A DNA stretch of 64,000 nucleotides from positions 434,001 to 498,000 of the forward strand of contig LATX02000198.1 of assembly GCA_001466705.2 (NCBI GenBank), in the 5' to 3' direction. The translations under genes were made by a program, and so were the position numbers. The notes below the pieces were generated by a model, which was not told the DNA's origin, searched no databases, and saw nothing but the letters and a program-made list of their open reading frames with translations. The number at the start of each line of letters is the position of its first letter. Within the stretch, counting starts at the first letter, position 1. This stretch comes from Moniliophthora roreri. Taxonomy: Eukaryota > Basidiomycota > Agaricomycetes > Agaricales > Marasmiaceae. Shown here piece after piece: positions 36,628 to 46,949 of this stretch.

Positions 36628-38276
36628 ATGAACAATATTTGGGCCGGGGATTCTCAAACAATCGACATTGTGAAGGAGTTTCTGCGAGCGATCTTGACGC
36701 AAGAAAATGCCCACGAAGTTCTCTTGTCGTTGGATTCACGTTGTATACCCCCGGTCGTGGAAATACTCCAATCGGTGCGTCAAGTGACTTTGTTCTTAGG
36801 AGGGACCTCAACTCTCGATATAGGAAGTCCTTTCAAACCCGAGCCGCGGAATTTCAGGTCGTCGGCAACGTCATTTTCAATGTCTTCGGGCTCTAGTGGG
36901 GAAACATAACATCCTGCCATCTTCGTTACTTCTGAGGAATCTTACTTGCGAGGGAATGCATGCGGTGCGGGGAGGTTCATTCTCTGTGCGTGAGATACCT
37001 CATCTTCAATCCCTCGTATAAACTTTGACATCTTTTATCATTCAGGATATTTGGAAAGGATTCTTCGAAGAGAAGCCGGTTTGCTTGAAAGTTATGCGTA
37101 TTCATCTCGAAGCAAACGAGCAAACGAGGACTAAGGTCACTAGGGCCGGTATCTGCATACATTATGGGTTATTTCTGTTAATAACCGATGCTTGAACAGG
37201 CGTTCTGTGAAGAAGCCTTGATATGGAAGCAACTCGAACATCCTCATATACTCCCACTGTTGGGAGTCAATACTGAGCTATTCTCCCCCGCTTTCTGCCT
37301 CGTTTCGCCTTGGATGGGGAATGGTGATATCATCACCTACTTGAAGAAGAACCCTACGCATGATCGGTTGAGATCCGTACGTTGCAAATTCCTCTCATTC
37401 ACGCATCTTCGTTTATTAGTTGCGCAGGTTCACGAGATAGCTTCAGGACTCGCATATCTCCACTCTCTTGAACCGAACATCATACATGGTGACATCAAAG
37501 GTGTACGTATGAGTTCCAAATCCTTCTGTTAAGCTCACAGCTCACAACGACTAGGCCAACATTCTTGTGGACAACAAACGTAGCTGTCGTTTAGCCGATT
37601 TTGGACTTGCTACGATCATTGAGACAGAACGCGTCGACAGTACAACGAGCAGTGCGATTAAAGGCACTGTTCGATGGATGGCACCCGAAATGTTCGCACC
37701 AAAGGACGAGGCTGAGACGAATAACTCGGAAGCAAAGTGGCCAAGAGACATCTACGCATTTGCCTGCACGATTTTTGAGGTACGCTGTCAACACGAAAGT
37801 GATTGTCAGGCCTTTTCTCAGATTCAGCGATAGATAATGACTGGAGAACCACCGTTTGCGAATCTTTCAGGAGCCGCAGTTATGTTCAAAGTCATTACCG
37901 GAGTACGACCTGCGAGACCAGTTGATGGATGGTGTCCTGACAAAATGTGGCGTTTGGTCGAGCGATGCTGGGCACAGGATCCAGGAATGCGACCTCGTGC
38001 CACTCAGCTCGAGAAAACCCTTCAACGGGCGGCGCACAAGGGAACTGCTGTTCAACGAAGAGGCGCAGCTAGACAGGACTCGATCGGTATGCTCTTGTCC
38101 GACGTGCATATCTGTTGGCCGTTACTGATTAATACCTGCTAGACAACCGTACCACCCCTAATGGTCCAAGGCAGGCGTGCCCCGATTACAAGAGCAGCTC
38201 AAAGTACACCATGACAAAATCATCCCTGGTAACTGTCCAGAGGGGCCTTAATAGGTGCTACCCGATTGGAGAGTAG
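36628..38276 (+). CDS. Protein kinase, tyrosine-kinase-like (TKL) type, copy 1
   Basis: Soluble protein kinase of the expanded agaric TKL-like group; target unknown. The N-terminal domain of about 50 residues (GDSQTIDIVKEFLRAILT, CIPPVVEIL) precedes the kinase. Kinase motifs in order: glycine loop VRGGSFSDIWKG, VAIK-Lys in PVCLKVMRIH, EEALIWKQLEHPHILPLLGV, the hinge LVSPWMGNGDIITYLKK, catalytic IIHGDIKGANILVD, DFGLA, VRWMAPEMF, and DIYAFACTIFE. Residues for catalysis (Lys, HGD, DFG Asp) are all present. It ends RCYPIGE, TAG at 38274-38276, after a last intron near 38089-38143. The exon between 36774 and the glycine loop is assigned by frame only. The paralogue is at 44329-46434. Confidence 0.85.
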
Positions 38277-38547
38277 ACCCTTTTTAATGGATTGTACTCG
38301 TATGGATATTTTTCTTCGTGCTTATCCTCTTCATAATTGTATCAACATATATCCGTATCGTTGGGTTAGTTTAGTTTAGATTATCGTTGTCTCTTTTGAG
38401 CTTATTTAGGTAAATCGAGGAAGCATATGTTCACCCTTGTTCTTCTGTGTAATCAGAACGCTGCCGAGTCAGTTTCCCAGTAGCATGCTTCATTCGGTAT
38501 AGTAGCCCTACCTACTACAATCACGGTGAAGTTTGAAAGGGTTCAAG

Positions 38548-38690
38548 TTTCGACCTCATTGGAGTGTCGGTTGTATTCGAATCTTTCGAACCGGTTTCAG
38601 ACCCAGCTGCAAAGAGTCCTTCACGATACGAGTGAAGAGAAAGGTTCCGAAGGAGAGGGTTGACGCAGCAATTTAGACGCCGAAGAGAAT
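38548..38690 (+). repeat. Dispersed direct repeat, copy 1
   Basis: About 140 bases closely related to 39748-39938: both begin tttcgac and share gtgtcggtt, ggttccgaagg and atttagacgcc blocks. Similarity continues loosely to about 38725 (agcgct..cag). Copy 2 lies directly upstream of the solo PAH gene, so this copy may mark an older duplicated PAH locus. Confidence 0.6.
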
Positions 38691-38885
38691 GTCTAGTGCG
38701 AGGACCCTTTAGCGCTCAGACGAACATGGATAACCTCAGTTTGCCCCGAGATGACGATAGCCTAGTACTCAACTATCTTGACATTACAGACAGTATCTGC
38801 ACACCAAACAACTGAAGAAAGATGTGATTTCAATTTAATCCCGCAAGGGTTTACTTTCCGATCGGGTAGCATCTATACGCACCGA

Positions 38886-39026
38886 TTAAAGTGCCTCCAC
38901 GATGGGAGGTATACAGCATGAGTCCGAAGATAAGAGAATTCCATGAGCGTTTGGTCGCGTCAAGATGGCTCGTAGAAGCTCTTTCACGACGTCGATTGTT
39001 TGAGAGTCCCCGGGATCGTTCATGTT
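38886..39026 (-). pseudogene. Relic of the TKL-like kinase first exon
   Basis: An open stretch starting MNMNDPGDSQTIDVVKELLR and running on as AILTRPNAHGILLSSDSCC and IPPIVEAL closely matches the first exon of kinase copy 1 (GDSQTIDIVKEFLRAILT, CIPPVVEIL). It stops at 38886 where the parent has a splice donor. No kinase domain follows on this strand. Confidence 0.6.
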
Positions 39027-39747
39027 CATCATGAAAACACTGGCCCCTGCAGAGCTAACCTTCAAGAGAGAGATTGTCATGGGTAACAAGTCAGTAGATT
39101 ACACTCAATCAAGGATGATAACATGGTTTAACAACCTGAGAGCCTTATGCTGATGATGATCCCAGGAGGAGTAGGCCATCTATCTGGGCCTCCTTCAGAA
39201 ATGGAATAGTTTCCTCGTGCCATTTCCCTTCTCGTCTCCCTCAGAGATGGACGAGGATCGTCGATATAAAACGCTGCAAAGGCTGGGTTCGCGTATCGTG
39301 TGCCCTTGTAGTTTGTACATCGCTGGTAGTCGGAATATGTCGAGTTTTCTGAAATTGTCTGAGAGGCCACAATTAGCCATCGCACGGCGGCATTCCTCTG
39401 TGTTCTACCGGTAAGTTGAGAGTGATAGAGCAAAAGGATTAGTACACTCATTATTTCCGCCTCCAAATTGCCTCCAAATGTCAATCATCGATCCAGGTGT
39501 GAAAATCAAAGGATTTGAGATTCCGACGTGCATGAGGTGTTTTCTCCCCGAGATAGGAAACAAAAATTAACCCGAGCAATATGACCCGAGATGATCTGTC
39601 TGAAAAATACGTTAACCATTATTAACCCAGCTTAATTACCTGAACTAAGGCAAAAACCTGGGTGTATATCAACCTGTATTCAGACCACCAATTTCAACCC
39701 GAGATGGACTCTCACAAATTCACAGTATCAGCCCTTGATTTCCGCAA

Positions 39748-39938
39748 TTTCGACTTCGTTGACGTGTCGGTTATATTCGGATTTTCCAAGCCAGTTTCAG
39801 ACCCGGCCGCAAGGAGACTCTCGCGATAAGAATGAATAGATGACTGTGCAAGAGTTTGCCATTTCCAGTGAGAAAGGTTCCGAAGGGAAGATGGACGCAA
39901 CGAGGACCCGGGGGAGCCATTTAGACGCCGGAGAGAAT
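39748..39938 (+). repeat. Dispersed direct repeat, copy 2
   Basis: Second copy of the element at 38548-38690, about 50 bases longer through an internal insertion near 39841-39870. It ends about 110 bases before the PAH gene ATG, so it is probably part of that promoter. Confidence 0.6.
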
Positions 39939-40051
39939 AGAATTCCGGCACCGATGACTCTTCAGCGCTTCAGCTTGGCCTTTTATGATGAACAATCATT
40001 CCTCCCTTCTCCTTATCCAACGCCCTCATCAATTTCTTTTTCGTTGTCAAA

Positions 40052-40613
40052 ATGAATGCCAGTGAGAGCCTCAAATGGAACTCACAGCTGAATAAAGTAA
40101 GGAGGTTACTTTTGTTGCAAGTCGCCACAGATCTAGCTGACAACCCATGTCCGGACAGGATAAAGTTAACTCCGTGTCGGTTAGTACACGTACACCACCT
40201 CAAGCCAAATCTCGAGAAGATTCTCATCAATAAAACAGCCGGATTCATCACTCAATCGACCTTTGAGTGTGACGGATGCGTTGAACTACCTCGATGCTGT
40301 AAAAGCGGAATTCCACGATCAGCCAGACGTATATAACCAATTCTTGGATATCATGGGGGACTTTAAGAGAAAGAAGTGCGTTTTCTTTCATTATAAATTC
40401 GATGTTTTCCAGTACTAACTGTCTTCCAGGATTGACACACCCGGTGTCATACAACGTGTTGGCGTTCTCTTCCAAGGCCGTCCATCTCTCATACAAGGAT
40501 TCAATACCTTCTTGCCCCCGGGTTATCGCATGGACGACGATGCTGTCGCCGTTACCGCCCAAGAAGACATTTCTGCCCCCCTTTCAAGCGGGGTGTTGTT
40601 ACCAAAACTCTGA
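40052..40613 (+). CDS. Solo Sin3-type PAH domain protein (about 128 residues)
   Basis: Small protein consisting almost entirely of one paired amphipathic helix domain, the module by which the Sin3 corepressor holds repressors and HDAC partners. Four exons: 40052-40096, 40159-40179, 40239-40375, 40430-40613, all GT-AG and in phase. After a short Ser-rich head, the domain reads [60 protein letters not shown] and [15 protein letters not shown], closely following Sin3 PAH1. There is no second PAH, HDAC-interacting region or Sin3 C-terminus, and the stop (40611-40613) comes soon after. Upstream is repeat copy 2. Inference: it could compete with full Sin3 for its partners. Confidence 0.85.
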
Positions 40614-41299
40614 AAGTCGCCGCACTTTTAGTTTCCCTGCTCTTGTATAAAACACGATGTGTGTATACAACAAATATGCGCATAGTTTCACGGAGAAAAC
40701 CAGAAGCACCTACTCAATTTCAGTTCCACCGCCTGTGCGAGAGATCCAGTTCCCAATCCAATGCCTCTATGAGTAATGAGGAGCGTGCCGAACCTTAGCC
40801 CAGTTCGGAAGTCGAAAGATCTGGTGGTATAGAAAATCAAACGCCAGATATGGGGAACTAGAAATGTCCTCGGTTCGCGACTCCAGGACAGAATTAGGCG
40901 CTCTTGCGGCAAGTCGTCAACGGTATCTTGAACGTGCTTGATCACAGCTGTGGCACCGAAGGGATGCTGTCCCCAAGCTCGGTCGACCCGCTGCAGGGTG
41001 AAATCATCGCGAGGCCATGGCATGTTCTGCGAGTCGTGACAAAGGCAAGGTAATACTTCTGAGGGAAGCGAACTCGTTACAGAACCACAAGGCCTTCGTC
41101 AGTCTGATTTGACTCGCCGATTCCCAATCGACTGAGAGGAGTGATGTATCCCTGACGGTTGAATCTGTGTTGGATGTGTATCTTAGGTTGGCTACAGCCC
41201 GAGTAGGAGATAGCAAGGAACACTGAACGCATAAGCCCTACAAATCATTAATCATTGCCTACAGCCTATCCGGCACGAGAGTTCGACACATTCACCGGG

Positions 41300-41912
41300 C
41301 TCACCAATAATGGCAACGTAGTATGGAAGATGTTGCACGAACTCGATGATCAAGGAGCCAAGTTGAGTTCGAAGGGGTTGTAATCCAAAAGTATCGATAG
41401 AGTTTTGTTGCGAGTAGAATCGTGAGGGGAAGAATGCTGCCGCTACTAGGACGCGTTATTATTCGATAGGCATCCCGGGCGACGGCAGATTTGTCCACGT
41501 AGCTAATACTTCGTGAATCGTCCTCACCACTCCACTGGCGCAACGTATGCGGGTTTTGAGGACGTGTACCTGGATGGCAGTTTGGTAGGGGGTAACGTTG
41601 TCCAAAGTCGTGGAAGGTATTCATTGCTGCATTGCCAGCGAGGACTCCATGATCACTGTCGACTACCAGTCGAGATCGAAATGAGAAACTGATGATTTGG
41701 GTGTAGACTCACTAGTGGAATTACCGATATATAGGATGCACTGCTCCGATCTCCAAAACAACAACCCGGACCCCGCCTTCTATAGTGAATGCTTGCGAGA
41801 TTGAGATGAAAATGCTGGCATTGGCTATATGGTCCTTATCTCCTTCAGTGGGTTCATTGAGTTTTGCCTCGATTGGGACAGAATGGGTGAGATGGAAGAC
41901 GGTTTGTGCCAT
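41300..41912 (-). pseudogene. Decayed NACHT/NLR gene fragment
   Basis: The minus strand reads MNTFHDFGQRYPLPNCHPGT, then RPQNPHTLRQWSGEDDSRSI and SYVDKSAVARDAYR, matching the region before and at the P-loop of agaric NLRs (CHPGTR, then GPAGxGKSAVAR). The glycine-rich half of the P-loop is missing. In another frame, after an acceptor near 41443, AAAFFPSRFYSQQNSIDTFG and TQLGSLIIEFVQHLPYYVAI resemble the next NACHT segment. An upstream open exon starts at ATG 41912. Minus-strand frames down to 40690 may belong but are not recognisable. I call it broken because of the P-loop gap and lack of a continuing NACHT. Confidence 0.5.
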
Positions 41913-42355
41913 TTAGATTCTTTTGGTTGAGCGCTTGAGTAATTGTTGGGACTCGCAGGCCTGGAAACAGCTATTTCACATGGGAAATGAGTAAAAAAAT
42001 AGATAGGTCCCTCCATGGCACGTAGTATCGGCTGCTGGGCGCCTGCATTGCAGGGATCGTCATGAAGGTCAAAGTACATGGATGCCTTGGAACATATAGA
42101 ACGGCTGAAATGACGTGGAAAGATCTCGAGTGTTGTGAATGTTTAACGTTCAATTTATGTCTTGAGCCAGACCAAAATATATTCGTTGAACAAGATTGGC
42201 GCCGGAACATCCCAGCCTCAGGCCCCAGCCCTAACCCCAACTTACAAACCAGCGCAAATAAGGACAGAACAAGTCGTATCTACCGTCGTCGAGTAAGCGT
42301 CGTCGACAACACACTCAAGGTCTCCAACTCCTCGACCGCCCAAACTCTACTCAAA

Positions 42356-42946
42356 ATGGTGCGTATTCACTTCATAACACCATCAGACCCTCCAATCGTC
42401 CCCATTTTCACCCATTCTTCGCTGGATTCACCGGCTGACTTTCCGATGTACCCTCTCAGACTAAGAAAAGAAGAAATGGCGGTCGCAACAAAAAAGGCCG
42501 CGGCCACGTCGGATTCGTTCGCTGCTCCAACTGCAGTCGATGCGTTGCAAAGGACAAGGCTATCAAGAGATTCACTGTTAGGAATATGGTCGAGTCTGCT
42601 GCTGTGAGAGATATTTCGGAGGCGTCTGTTTATCCTGGTGAGCATTTGAGTGTTTTTGCGATTGCTTTAGAATCAATTTGACTAATGGGTGCAATTACAG
42701 AGTATGTGGTACCCAAGCTGTACATTAAAATAGCATACTGTGTGTCTTGTGCCATTCACGCTCACGGTTCGTCTGCTTTGCTACTTTTTCTAGAAATTCA
42801 CCGTGCTAATCCCTTCTGCAGTCGTCCGTGTCCGCTCGCGCGAAGGACGTCGTAACCGTGCACCCCCACCTCGTGTCAGATGGAAGGACGGAAAGAAGGT
42901 TAACCCCGCTGTAGCTGCTGCTGAGGATGCGAAGGCAAAAGCATGA
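42356..42946 (+). CDS. RPS26: 40S ribosomal protein S26 (eS26)
   Basis: Small-subunit ribosomal protein at the mRNA exit site. Four exons: 42356-42358 (the ATG alone), 42460-42637, 42701-42766, 42822-42946. The protein begins [20 protein letters not shown], then [38 protein letters not shown] and [15 protein letters not shown]. The zinc-binding pairs CSNC and CVSC are intact. Length near 120 residues is normal. It is a core gene inside an otherwise accessory region. Confidence 0.97.
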
Positions 42947-43429
42947 GTGTACCTTGTATTATGATCGATATCGCATAGGCGTTAGGCAATCCACATGCAC
43001 TCTTTCCATCTCCATTTACCGTCTGAAAGGTTGAGGACCTCGTTTGTTTGGGCGCAGATGTGTCTCGACTCCTTCATTGAATTTGGCAAGGAAGCTGCTT
43101 CTGCTGTGCCGACTGATACTTGTTGGGCACGCGGGGCGATGACTGGAGTACATTGATGCAGTACGCGGAACACCTCGCACATATTCGGCAAAAACAAACG
43201 ACTAGGTCCTAACTGAAGAGGATTCTTCACGTCATCACGTCTATCAAAATGACCTGCTCACTCGTTGAATAAAGGAATAATGCTCAGAGTCACGCCCCGC
43301 TTTCCAACGCTTGTTCCATTATCTTTTCCCCAGCCTCGGTGTTACGTACGAATGTCGAAATCAGAGTTATGCAGCAAATGCAACATATATGAGCGTACAA
43401 CTAAGAGTACATATAATTGCTCTCTTTTC
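42947..43429. other. Intergenic region between convergent genes
   Basis: About 480 bases between RPS26 and the second PAH gene. No gene recognised. Confidence 0.5.
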
Positions 43430-43860
43430 CTAATCCTCCGCTTCTTCCTTTCTTTGTCCAACTGAGCTTTGAGAGTTTCGAACCGACTGACTCTGCTCGA
43501 TAAAGACTCTAAACTCGGCTAGAAGATCTGGCGCGTCCTCGAAAAGGCGAGCAATCTGGCTCGAGACTTCTCCCTAATGAATAGTAAATTAGCAGCTCAG
43601 ACAAATAATAACGGAATCAAGGTCAAGGTCGAGGGTCAAAGGCAAAAGGAAGGAAGAAGTGAAGTATGTAACATGTGTCCAGTTCCCGGGGGATGGTTGA
43701 CATCGTCTAGGGAGTGAAGAAAAGAACAACTGCCTACCTCAGTGATCGTCTCGGGCGTGCGGTGATATCTCGATAAGATGTCCAAGAATTGCTTGTAGGC
43801 CTCTGGATTACAACGTTGCTGGACCTTTTGGATATATGCAATAGCAGCCCGAGGATCCAT
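43430..43860 (-). CDS. Solo PAH domain microprotein (about 88 residues)
   Basis: Two exons, 43860-43738 and 43573-43430, give a protein that is just a paired amphipathic helix domain: MDPRAAIAYIQKVQQRCNPE, AYKQFLDILSRYHRTPETIT, then GEVSSQIARLFEDAPDLLAE and FRVFIEQ, ending in a charged tail (RKEEAED). The pattern AIxYIxKV..R....YKQFLDIL.RY and V..QIA.LF.DAPDLL..F follows Sin3 PAH2 rather than PAH1. The in-frame sequence upstream of ATG 43860 is rich in Gln (TQQQQE) and could be an extra exon. No other Sin3 region is near. Confidence 0.75.
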
Positions 43861-44328
43861 TTCCTGCTGTTGTTGGGTACGGCTACGATGCAACTCTTGG
43901 AGTGACAATGATGATGACAGAACTCTATTCTATGGGATACCCCACGGGAAAGAAAGGTCTTGAATCTTCGAAGTGATGGGGGACGCGTCTGGTGACGCCC
44001 GGCGTATTCAATCCTGAAAGACAATCAGGTCCAAATAAAAGGCAAAGTTGTTCGTGTAATTTCACACCCAGGAGATGATAAATAATTGGCGTCTTATGGG
44101 AGATAGGATAGGATGATGGTGTACGGGAATTTCGAGTCTCTCTGGCTAACCGTCAGTGACTGTTATTGGATACTCTTCACCATATGGTCACATACAGCTA
44201 CGTAAGCGCTAACGTGTTTTGCACATGGGAACGGGTCGACGCATGCATACTACGAGTTCGACCTTCAAAGATACAAAACTAAGTCTCTAGCGGCAAGCCA
44301 AAGATAATAATACCCTGTCAAACGTGAC
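43861..44328. other. Intergenic region
   Basis: About 470 bases between two minus-strand genes: the PAH microprotein promoter and the kinase 3' end. An open frame at 43734-44024 lacks an ATG and recognisable content. Confidence 0.5.
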
Positions 44329-46434
44329 TTATGCTTGGATATAACGTCCTGTATCTCGCTGCTCCTGTGTGACACTACCGCTTGGAACGCAAGTACGCTT
44401 GTGCCGTTGAATATCCTGCTTTGTCCGAAAGCACGCCGGACACCATGTGCATTTGAATTGCTTCGTGCTGCTACGAGTATTGGTATGGTCTGAAAACATC
44501 TCTTCAGTCGGAAACGTAGAAATCAGCACATGGCACCTACCCGTCGGGTTGTGGTGAGCCGCAAGAGTAGCACTACGCCTAGGGAAAGGGTAAGGTGCTG
44601 ATCTTTCACGACGATGAGGGGAGAGTTCCATCATGGCCGGACGCCCCATTTCTGGCGTTTTGTACGGGGAGACGAACGTCTTTGCGAATCCAATTGCAGA
44701 TGAAGAATCGCAATATTCGCTATTGGTGAGAGCTGAGCCAAATGGTTCTCCTGACATCAAGTCTGACCAGTTGTGTAGGATGTTGTGTAAGATGTCACAA
44801 TTGTGTAGCTCGCCATGGAATTGTAAGTCCGGGTGGCGCCGGTCCATCGAGGAAGTAGCTCGAGCTGGAGAAAAGGCTGCCTGCTGGACTCCTCTGGACC
44901 CCGCTCGAGTTGGTGTAGATGGATCGACTGCCATAGTTATCGACGTTGTCGATAAACTGCCAAATTCCAGAGGTCCATAGCCAGTTCTTGCCACCGTGCT
45001 ACGGTGAGTGGCGTCTGTCGATCCCGGTACCTCCACCTCATTTAATACTTGCTCTTGAAGCCGTCGCACAATCTCAACGGCACGTGGTCGTTCGTCTGGA
45101 TTCTGAGACCAGCATCGCTCGACTAGGTCCCATATATGATCGGGACACCAGCCACCAGTTGGCCGCAGTGGCCGTGCCCCTAAAATTACTTCGAACATGA
45201 CAGCAGCGTCTGTGATGCCTGGGAATGGTGGGGACCCGGTCATCACCTACAAGAACAATCAGAACTGAATGCCATTAACCAGCTGACGCACGCACCTCAA
45301 AGACAGTACAGGCGTACGCGTAGATATCTCTGGGTGATTTGTCTGCCCCACTACTAATTCTGCTTTGAAAAACCTCCGGAGCCATCCATCGAAAGGTACC
45401 CTTTGGCCCACCACTTGTCGTACCATCAAGTCCCTGGCTCTCCTTGATTGTGGCCAGACCAAAGTCTGCTAAACGACAAGTGCATTCATCATCCACAAGA
45501 ACGTTGGCCTAAAATGTAGTGTGGGTGGGAACAGAAAGGATGAACAACGCGCACGCACGCCTTTGATGTCGCCATGAATAACCACTGGTTCGAGTGAATG
45601 GAGGTACGCTAGACCCGAAGCAACTTCATAAATCTGCTCTTGCAGTATGTAAGCGAGATTGATCTAAAAAGTATCGTTCCCTACCGATCTCGAGCGATCA
45701 TGTTCGGGATTCTCCTCCAAGTAGGTGATGAGATCGCCGTTTGACATCCACGGCGAAACAAGACAAAACGCAGGAGTGAACAATTCTGTGTTGACACCCA
45801 ACAACGGAACGACATTAGGATGACTGAGTTGTTTCCATACAAGCGCTTCTTCGCAGAAAGCCTAGTAATGAAGATTAGATATAGAACAGGAAACAGTTGC
45901 ATCGATTTATAACGATCTCGCCTTGACAGCTTTCAGCTTCTTCTGCTCACTTGCCTCGAGGTGAACCCGCATCACCTTCAAACAAACTGACTGCTCTCCA
46001 AGAACCCCTTTCCAGATATCCTGAGCACCCAAGGAGGTCAAGGTCAACATGAATGGAGCCGGTGAGTTCTACGCACAGAGAAGCCACCCCCTCGTAGGGC
46101 ATGTGTCCCTTCCCGAACAATATTCTTCAGAATTAAGGAAGGGGGCAAGATTTGGTGTCTTTTCACTAGTAAGCGGAGATATTCCAGGCAACGTTTCCGA
46201 TAAGATGAAGATCCATGGGTCGAAGCCAGATGCGCTTCCTATGTGAGTTATAATCAACGATGATTCCTCCCAGATAAAGAAATACACTTTGCGCACCGAC
46301 TGAAGCAACTCCACAACAGCGGATATACGACTTGCATCTAGGTTTAAAAGAATGTCTTTGGCATCCTGTAACGCCAAAACCTCCCGTAGAGCTCCCAGGG
46401 TGTCATACCCTTTTCTCTCCTCGACACTATTCAT
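44329..46434 (-). CDS. TKL-like protein kinase, copy 2, with C-terminal C2H2 zinc finger
   Basis: Paralogue of the kinase at 36628-38276. Start ATG 46434 (MNSVEERKGYDTLGALREVL) with the same N-terminal domain ending SAVVELLQS. Kinase motifs: ILNLAYI-type hinge region with SPWMSNGDLITYLEENPEHD, VVIHGDIKGANVLVD, RLADFGLATIKE, FRWMAPEVF, DIYAYACTVFE, SPPFPGITDAAVMFEV, and DLVERCWSQNPDERPRAVEI. Unlike copy 1 it continues for about 230 residues of Ser/Pro/Arg-rich sequence to a single C2H2-type finger, FKCTWCPACFRTKQDIQRHK followed by RTC, near 44395-44460. Stop complement at 44329. The finger suggests nuclear or nucleic-acid-linked targeting (inference). Confidence 0.83.
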
Positions 46435-46949
46435 GACCTCGCGAGTCTTGTCTAAGGCTGTTGAGAGCAAAAGCAAGTAGACCACGGGTAACACATGGTC
46501 ATTTCGTTAGCGCGAACGCCGATGGTGATGCTGAGGAGAGCAACTTGTGACACTGCAAGTCTCGTGCACCAAATGTCGCACCGCCTCTGACTCGGTTCCA
46601 TGCTATGAGCCTCAGTTTGCATCGCTGAATTTCTGAACATGCACATGCAGACAATGTGAGTGCTTTCATCCTCGTTTTTATCTCTACTAATTTATCACCC
46701 GGTAGTCTGGACTCACGGATGGTGAATTGATGGCAGGCTCCATCCGAAGCATCCACTCTTTAACTGAAATTCAGAGTTTCTTGACTTGATGAAAGAGTTG
46801 TAAAACGGTTTGCCGTATCTGAGTAGCGATCACTCGTGTATAGTTGGATAGGGTTACAGAAGGCCTGCAGACTCGGATGCGAAGTTGGTGATTCATGTTC
46901 ATTAGTCTAAGAAAGTAGATGTATATCTCTCGCGTTATAGAACAATAGA
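46435..46949. other. Intergenic region
   Basis: About 515 bases holding the kinase copy 2 promoter and the 3' end of the third reductase. Short frames only. Confidence 0.45.
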
